A DNA stretch of 53,268 nt. Source: Ruminococcaceae bacterium AM07-15. GTDB lineage: Bacteria > Bacillota > Clostridia > Oscillospirales > Butyricicoccaceae. Under the pieces are notes generated by a model, which had not been told where the DNA came from, ran no database searches, and saw nothing but the letters and a program-made list of their open reading frames with translations. The position numbers and the translations under genes are program-made. Within the stretch, counting starts at the first letter, position 1; each line of letters starts with the position of its first letter. Positions 50,089-53,268 of this stretch are shown in pieces. The DNA lies in the NCBI GenBank assembly GCA_003477405.1, contig QUDE01000018.1:1-53268 (forward strand). Direction: 5' to 3'.

Positions 50089-50676
50089 TTAACCTCCAAA
50101 GAAACTAAGGAACATATTGGTGTAACGAGTTCCGAAAATCAAAGTAAAAGCTACTGCCTGCAAAGAAGAAATGCCAAATGCAACCCTCCACGGATAAATC
50201 GAAACAAACCTGCAAATTTTTTCTCTCAAAGTAATTTCGTTCTGGTGGGCTTGGGCAAGCACAATGTGAAGCATCTTGTCTTTCTGCTGTTCAGACGGAG
50301 CTTCGGCGTCCTTGGGAGCGCTTTCCGGCTGCACTGCCGGGGATTCATCAGACGCATCATCTTCCGGCACAGGGACACTTTCCGGCTCGTCAGGGCAGGG
50401 CAAGTCAGAGCATAGGGTATAGAGGTTGCTGGTCTGGCCGCCGTTCTTACGCTCGTCAAACCGGGCCTGCTTGACGATATATCCCGCCTTCACCAGCTCA
50501 TCCAGCGCCCGCTTTACGGTGGACACCCCATAGCCGCACTTGGCGGCTATGGTCTTGATAGAGGGGAAGCACTCGCCCTCTTTGTTGCAATGCAGAACCA
50601 GGACTTGCAGCACAAGCCGCGCTCTGGGCTTCAGTTCAGAAGAAAATGCCCGCTCCATATACTCAAACTTTGCCAT
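50089..50676 (-). CDS. HTH protein of integrative elements with C-terminal hydrophobic tail
   Basis: 195 residues from the ATG at 50676 (MAKFEYMERAFSSEL), GGGAGG upstream. N-terminal winged helix (FPSIKTIAAKCGYGVSTVKRALDELVKAGYI), the replication-initiator-like family common in conjugative elements, an acidic Pro/Glu-rich linker (100-135) and a hydrophobic tail (about 160-190; VAFGISSLQAVAFTLIFGTRY) that may reach the membrane. The role is probably in element maintenance. Confidence 0.85.
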   Translation of the reverse strand: MAKFEYMERAFSSELKPRARLVLQVLVLHCNKEGECFPSIKTIAAKCGYGVSTVKRALDELVKAGYIVKQARFDERKNGGQTSNLYTLCSDLPCPDEPESVPVPEDDASDESPAVQPESAPKDAEAPSEQQKDKMLHIVLAQAHQNEITLREKICRFVSIYPWRVAFGISSLQAVAFTLIFGTRYTNMFLSFFGG

Positions 50677-50705
50677 ATTCCAATCCTCCCAATCATGTCT
50701 TGCTG

Positions 50706-51737
50706 TTACAGGCGCTTTTCTCCTGCAATATACTTCTCTACCAGCGGCCGGTAGATCTGCCCGTTGGCCCGCTTCGCAAACAGGTCGTGGGATGCCGCCG
50801 CAATCTGCACATCTTCCCCAAAGAGTTCCATACAGTATTCCTGAATTTCCTGCGGCACACAGATTGCTACCGGGCGCACTTCCAACGAACCGCACTCGGA
50901 CAACGCCTTATGGAACACCGGAATCTCATAGGGCAGGACACTCCCGCACAGGAGCCGGTGATCTGCGTCACGGAAAATAGAAGTAGGCGTCTGCATTGCG
51001 CCGCAGTCATAGATGATAAACTGATACGCCTTATCCGGCTCGTTGGTCAGGTAGCAGTCGATCCCATCAATGGTGTAATGCTCCCCATCCGGCGCCGCCT
51101 CGTAGATGTTCAACAGGAGCTGCAGGTGGCGGTTCTGATTGACTTCGATATACGCCACCTCCGCACCTCTGGCCGCCAGCCAAGATGCCAGGTTAAAGGC
51201 CGTCACTGTCACGCCGCTCCTGCGCTGCGAACCGGCCACAGCAATACGGATATTCCGGGCGTTCCAGCGGTACGGAATAATTTCATCCGGCTCCGGGGTT
51301 TTCTCACGCTGAGTAACTGGCTGTTCGTAGACGGGAGCCTTTACCACATACCGCTGCATCCCATCTTCGGAAAGTGCTTCTGCCAGTTCGTCCAGGGCGT
51401 CCTCCATCGTTTCACCCGTAACCAGATTCACAACGCCGATGGACAGTAGCCGCTGTACCTCGCCGTTCACATCTTCGCAGCCGGAGAGGATGACGATAAT
51501 CCGGGCGGAGAACATCATCTGAAAGGATTGCAGGGCAAGGGTGAAATCATTGCCGCTTTCCTCGATACACGCCGCATCCACCACAAAGAATTTGGCGTTG
51601 GCATAATTGCGCATATCTTTTGTAACGAAACTTTTCAGGCTGAACCGGCCGACCAGTTTCTTGGCGGGCAGAGTCATATTCCGCACAGCGGGGTCAATCA
51701 GGTTGCTTTTCTGGTTACTCGTCAAGTACAACAGCAT
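50706..51737 (-). CDS. CpaE/ParA-like ATPase homologue with degenerate P-loop
   Basis: 343 residues from the ATG at 51737 (MLLYLTSNQKSN), GGGAGG upstream. The N-terminal part is receiver-like (1-120), then a ParA/MinD-type fold starts at about 165: RIAVAGSQRRSGVTVTAFNLASWLA. The expected deviant Walker A (KGGVGKT) has lost both lysines, so nucleotide hydrolysis is doubtful. YDCGAMQTP keeps a Walker-B-like Asp. Such proteins are common in transfer regions of Firmicutes elements. Confidence 0.8.
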   Translation of the reverse strand: MLLYLTSNQKSNLIDPAVRNMTLPAKKLVGRFSLKSFVTKDMRNYANAKFFVVDAACIEESGNDFTLALQSFQMMFSARIIVILSGCEDVNGEVQRLLSIGVVNLVTGETMEDALDELAEALSEDGMQRYVVKAPVYEQPVTQREKTPEPDEIIPYRWNARNIRIAVAGSQRRSGVTVTAFNLASWLAARGAEVAYIEVNQNRHLQLLLNIYEAAPDGEHYTIDGIDCYLTNEPDKAYQFIIYDCGAMQTPTSIFRDADHRLLCGSVLPYEIPVFHKALSECGSLEVRPVAICVPQEIQEYCMELFGEDVQIAAASHDLFAKRANGQIYRPLVEKYIAGEKRL

Positions 51738-51864
51738 AGGATTCACCTCCCATATTTTCAGCACTGGTTTTGTCATCCGCCCCGCCGGTCAGCAAGAGGA
51801 CGATGCCCACCACTACGATCACGATGTAGATAAACAGTTCAATCAGCTTGTTTCGGTTATTCAT
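51715..51864 (-). CDS. 49-residue membrane microprotein
   Basis: MNNRNKLIELF start, AAAGGGG upstream, one membrane helix (about 9-26; LFIYIVIVVVGIVLLL), then a polar tail. Its 3' end overlaps the CpaE-like start by 23 bp and it lies 11 bp after the C39 peptidase stop, so it is embedded in the operon and probably translated. No family is recognised. Confidence 0.7.
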   Translation of the reverse strand: MNNRNKLIELFIYIVIVVVGIVLLLTGGADDKTSAENMGGESYAVVLDE

Positions 51865-51875
51865 ATCGCACCCCT

Positions 51876-52700
51876 TTAGTAGATCGCCCACAGGGGACCG
51901 CCTGCTGCGGCGCCCTTTCTGGCCTCATCCAGAATGATTGATATATCCCATTCCTGTTCGCTTCGTTTTTTACTGGCAGGATCGGCCACCAGGATTTTTC
52001 CTTCAGAGGTCACTCCACGCAGCACCATAAAGTGACCGCTGGATGTGAAGTGGCCTTTTGACATGAGTGCCACAATCAATTTCCCGGATGCCAAAGCATC
52101 CACCACGGCCTGCGGGTCATCGGTGCTGATGCTTTCCCATTGAAGCCCAAAGCCCTCCGCAGCCCCCGGTATCAACGAGTGATAGGACCCGTTGCCGGAA
52201 CACCAATAGCCGTTCTGATACGCCCATTCTGCCATTGTGGGGGGATCAACGGTCTGGTCTGTCAGGCTGGATACCACAATCGCCATAGAGGTCGGGCCAC
52301 ATCCATAACCGCCGATATTATCGGTTCCATACGGAAGATCGGCCCAACGCTCATCCAACTGATTGTAGTAGACAACTTCGGTTGCCCCATCCGTAAAGAT
52401 GACGCCCTCATAGCTCTGACCACTACCGTCTATATAGTCTTTCTCATAAATGCCGAGCTGCTGGTTGTAACCATATTGCTTCTGAAAATCCTCTACCACG
52501 TTTACCTCATCACCAATCAACCATTGGGACAGCACGGAAAAGGGGCTGGTAATGAGGTACAGGATGAAGGCAATCAAAAGCAAAAGCCCCAGAACCGGGG
52601 CCAGGATCATAAACAGGATTCTTTTCCGGCTCTCAGAGTCGGTAGCTGCCTGCATAGCTACCTTTGCCAAAATTTTTGCAGTCAACGGATCAACAGCCAA
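51876..52700 (-). CDS. Membrane-anchored C39-like peptidase
   Basis: 274 residues, TTG start (52700) with GGAGGTG upstream. One membrane helix at about 28-50 (ILFMILAPVLGLLLLIAFIL), then an extracellular papain-like domain: GGYGCGPTSMAIVVSSL (catalytic Cys), SGHFMVLRGV (His) and VADPAS (Asp). C39-like peptidases in elements of this kind are taken to open the wall or process a peptide for transfer. The Cys-His-Asp set is complete. Confidence 0.88.
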   Translation of the reverse strand: MAVDPLTAKILAKVAMQAATDSESRKRILFMILAPVLGLLLLIAFILYLITSPFSVLSQWLIGDEVNVVEDFQKQYGYNQQLGIYEKDYIDGSGQSYEGVIFTDGATEVVYYNQLDERWADLPYGTDNIGGYGCGPTSMAIVVSSLTDQTVDPPTMAEWAYQNGYWCSGNGSYHSLIPGAAEGFGLQWESISTDDPQAVVDALASGKLIVALMSKGHFTSSGHFMVLRGVTSEGKILVADPASKKRSEQEWDISIILDEARKGAAAGGPLWAIY

Positions 52701-52716
52701 AAAATCACCTCCATAA

Positions 52717-53196
52717 TCAGTCCGGTTCCATACCGGGGGCTTCCATCATCTGCTCCATTTGCAGATTGAACGCCTCCCGCCGTTTACCGGCGCTGTCGTC
52801 AATTTCAAACACCTTTTCTCCTTTGTCATTTTCCCGGACAGATACCATGTAGTCCCCATTGGCGATGAAGCAGGCCGTAAAGAGCGCCCGAATTGCCGGG
52901 GCAGGCATCCGCGAAATCTCAAAAGGAGTAGCAGCACACTTGCTGTTCCAGGAAAAGAGGTTGCGGGCGGCATCCGCCGTAATCTTCATCCAGTCATATT
53001 CAAACTCCTCTTTCCGCATCATCTTGGTAAAGTCGATTCCCTCCGGGCAGAGGTAGCGATCCATCTTCTGAAAGAGAGCCGGATGGGAAGCCATCAGGAA
53101 AAGGGCGGCATGGTAGGAAGCATCCAAATCACTGCCCCTCCAACGTATGGCAGCCATCTTGTTGACCAGGTATTCGTATCGTTCCGCATGATTCAT
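52717..53196 (-). CDS. DUF6075 family protein
   Basis: 159 residues, ATG at 53196 with CAGGAGG upstream. Soluble, mostly helical, no signal peptide; RYEYLVNKMAAIRWRGSDLDASYHAALFLM and AIRALFTACFIANGDYMVSV span typical DUF6075 stretches. It is next to the C39 peptidase in the same operon. The role in element transfer or maintenance is unknown. Confidence 0.82.
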   Translation of the reverse strand: MNHAERYEYLVNKMAAIRWRGSDLDASYHAALFLMASHPALFQKMDRYLCPEGIDFTKMMRKEEFEYDWMKITADAARNLFSWNSKCAATPFEISRMPAPAIRALFTACFIANGDYMVSVRENDKGEKVFEIDDSAGKRREAFNLQMEQMMEAPGMEPD

Positions 53197-53221
53197 CTGA
53201 AAACCTCCTGTGTGGAATCAT

Positions 53222-53262
53222 AACCACTAGTAAACTAGTGGTTTGCTCAGACCCCATAGGGG
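53222..53262. promoter_or_regulatory. Two hairpins upstream of the DUF6075 gene
   Basis: AACCACTAGT (53222-53231)/ACTAGTGGTT (53234-53243), loop AA, and GACCCC/GGGGTC around ATA near 53250-53264. They may be a terminator of the upstream gene or a leader element; the window ends here. Confidence 0.5.
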
Positions 53263-53268
53263 TCAGTA

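Larger units (their letters stand above)
38417..53268. mobile_element. Integrative (probably conjugative) element in tRNA-Ser, left part
   Basis: It starts at the 3' end of tRNA-Ser with an inward-reading tyrosine integrase, as for many tRNA-targeted elements. All clear genes run leftwards. The contents are an excisionase-like protein, MazF, a sigma-like protein, regulatory and resistance-type cargo, and then HTH, CpaE-like, C39 peptidase and DUF6075 genes. Base composition is lower in GC from about 42.2 to 50.1 kb. Conjugation genes and the right attachment site are not in the window, so full extent and mobility are inferred. Confidence 0.85.

Overview
The window (about 53 kb) looks like chromosomal DNA of a GC-rich, low-oxygen Clostridia of the Oscillospiraceae type (Flavonifractor, Pseudoflavonifractor and Oscillibacter are plausible relatives). 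The reasons are a T-box leader, a miaB-mutS-mutL-miaA-hfq cluster, a ylm/divIVA/ileS/lspA/rluD cluster, an S-layer-homology protein, a SigV/RsiV pair, strong AGGAGG ribosome binding sites, and an integrative element full of families typical of gut Firmicutes. The species cannot be fixed from the sequence alone.

Layout. 1-2190: an AEC permease and a broken methionine-type ABC ATPase behind a T-box leader. 2290-3484: the rpsF-ssb-rpsR operon. 3962-6146: an alpha/beta hydrolase and an old-yellow-enzyme family oxidoreductase. 6175-9059: an operon of an SGNH hydrolase, a DUF4358 lipoprotein and a SigV/RsiV-like lysozyme-type stress pair, preceded by a SigV-like promoter. 9444-10040: a small AT-rich mobile element. 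10097-15996: Nudix hydrolase, alanine racemase, XRE-cupin regulator, GNAT enzyme, an SLH-protease-MORN fusion and a HAD phosphatase. 16024-25027: rluD, lspA, an intruding class II aldolase, ileS, divIVA, yggT, sepF, yggS and a HlyD-like protein. 25081-33160: hfq, miaA, mutL, mutS, miaB and a small membrane protein. 33501-37815: a one-chain GmrSD-like restriction enzyme, a second sepF, a DUF2284 protein, a Cys-rich protein and a zinc-type macrodomain protein. From 38417 to the right edge: an integrative element inserted next to tRNA-Ser(CGA).

The chromosomal part carries many short palindromic repeats. One is a 115-bp structured repeat present in two equal-length copies with a compensatory base-pair change in a hairpin. 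The others form a mosaic of triloop and tetraloop hairpins whose stems covary between copies. They sit at the 3' ends of genes and in several cases supply the last codons or the stop. One array replaced most of the methionine ABC ATPase gene.

The integrative element is read leftwards, with the integrase at its left end. After the integrase come an excisionase-like HTH protein, a MazF toxin and a sigma-like protein whose ribosome binding site lies in a perfect hairpin. Next come cargo modules separated by three near-identical winged-helix regulators and the stump of a fourth: DUF3796/XRE; CD3324/C45 hydrolase/Vat-like acetyltransferase; BlaI/M56 sensor; and a Yip1-like membrane protein. Right of these lie HTH, CpaE-like, microprotein, C39-like peptidase and DUF6075 genes. 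The conjugation machinery and the far end of the element lie outside the window.
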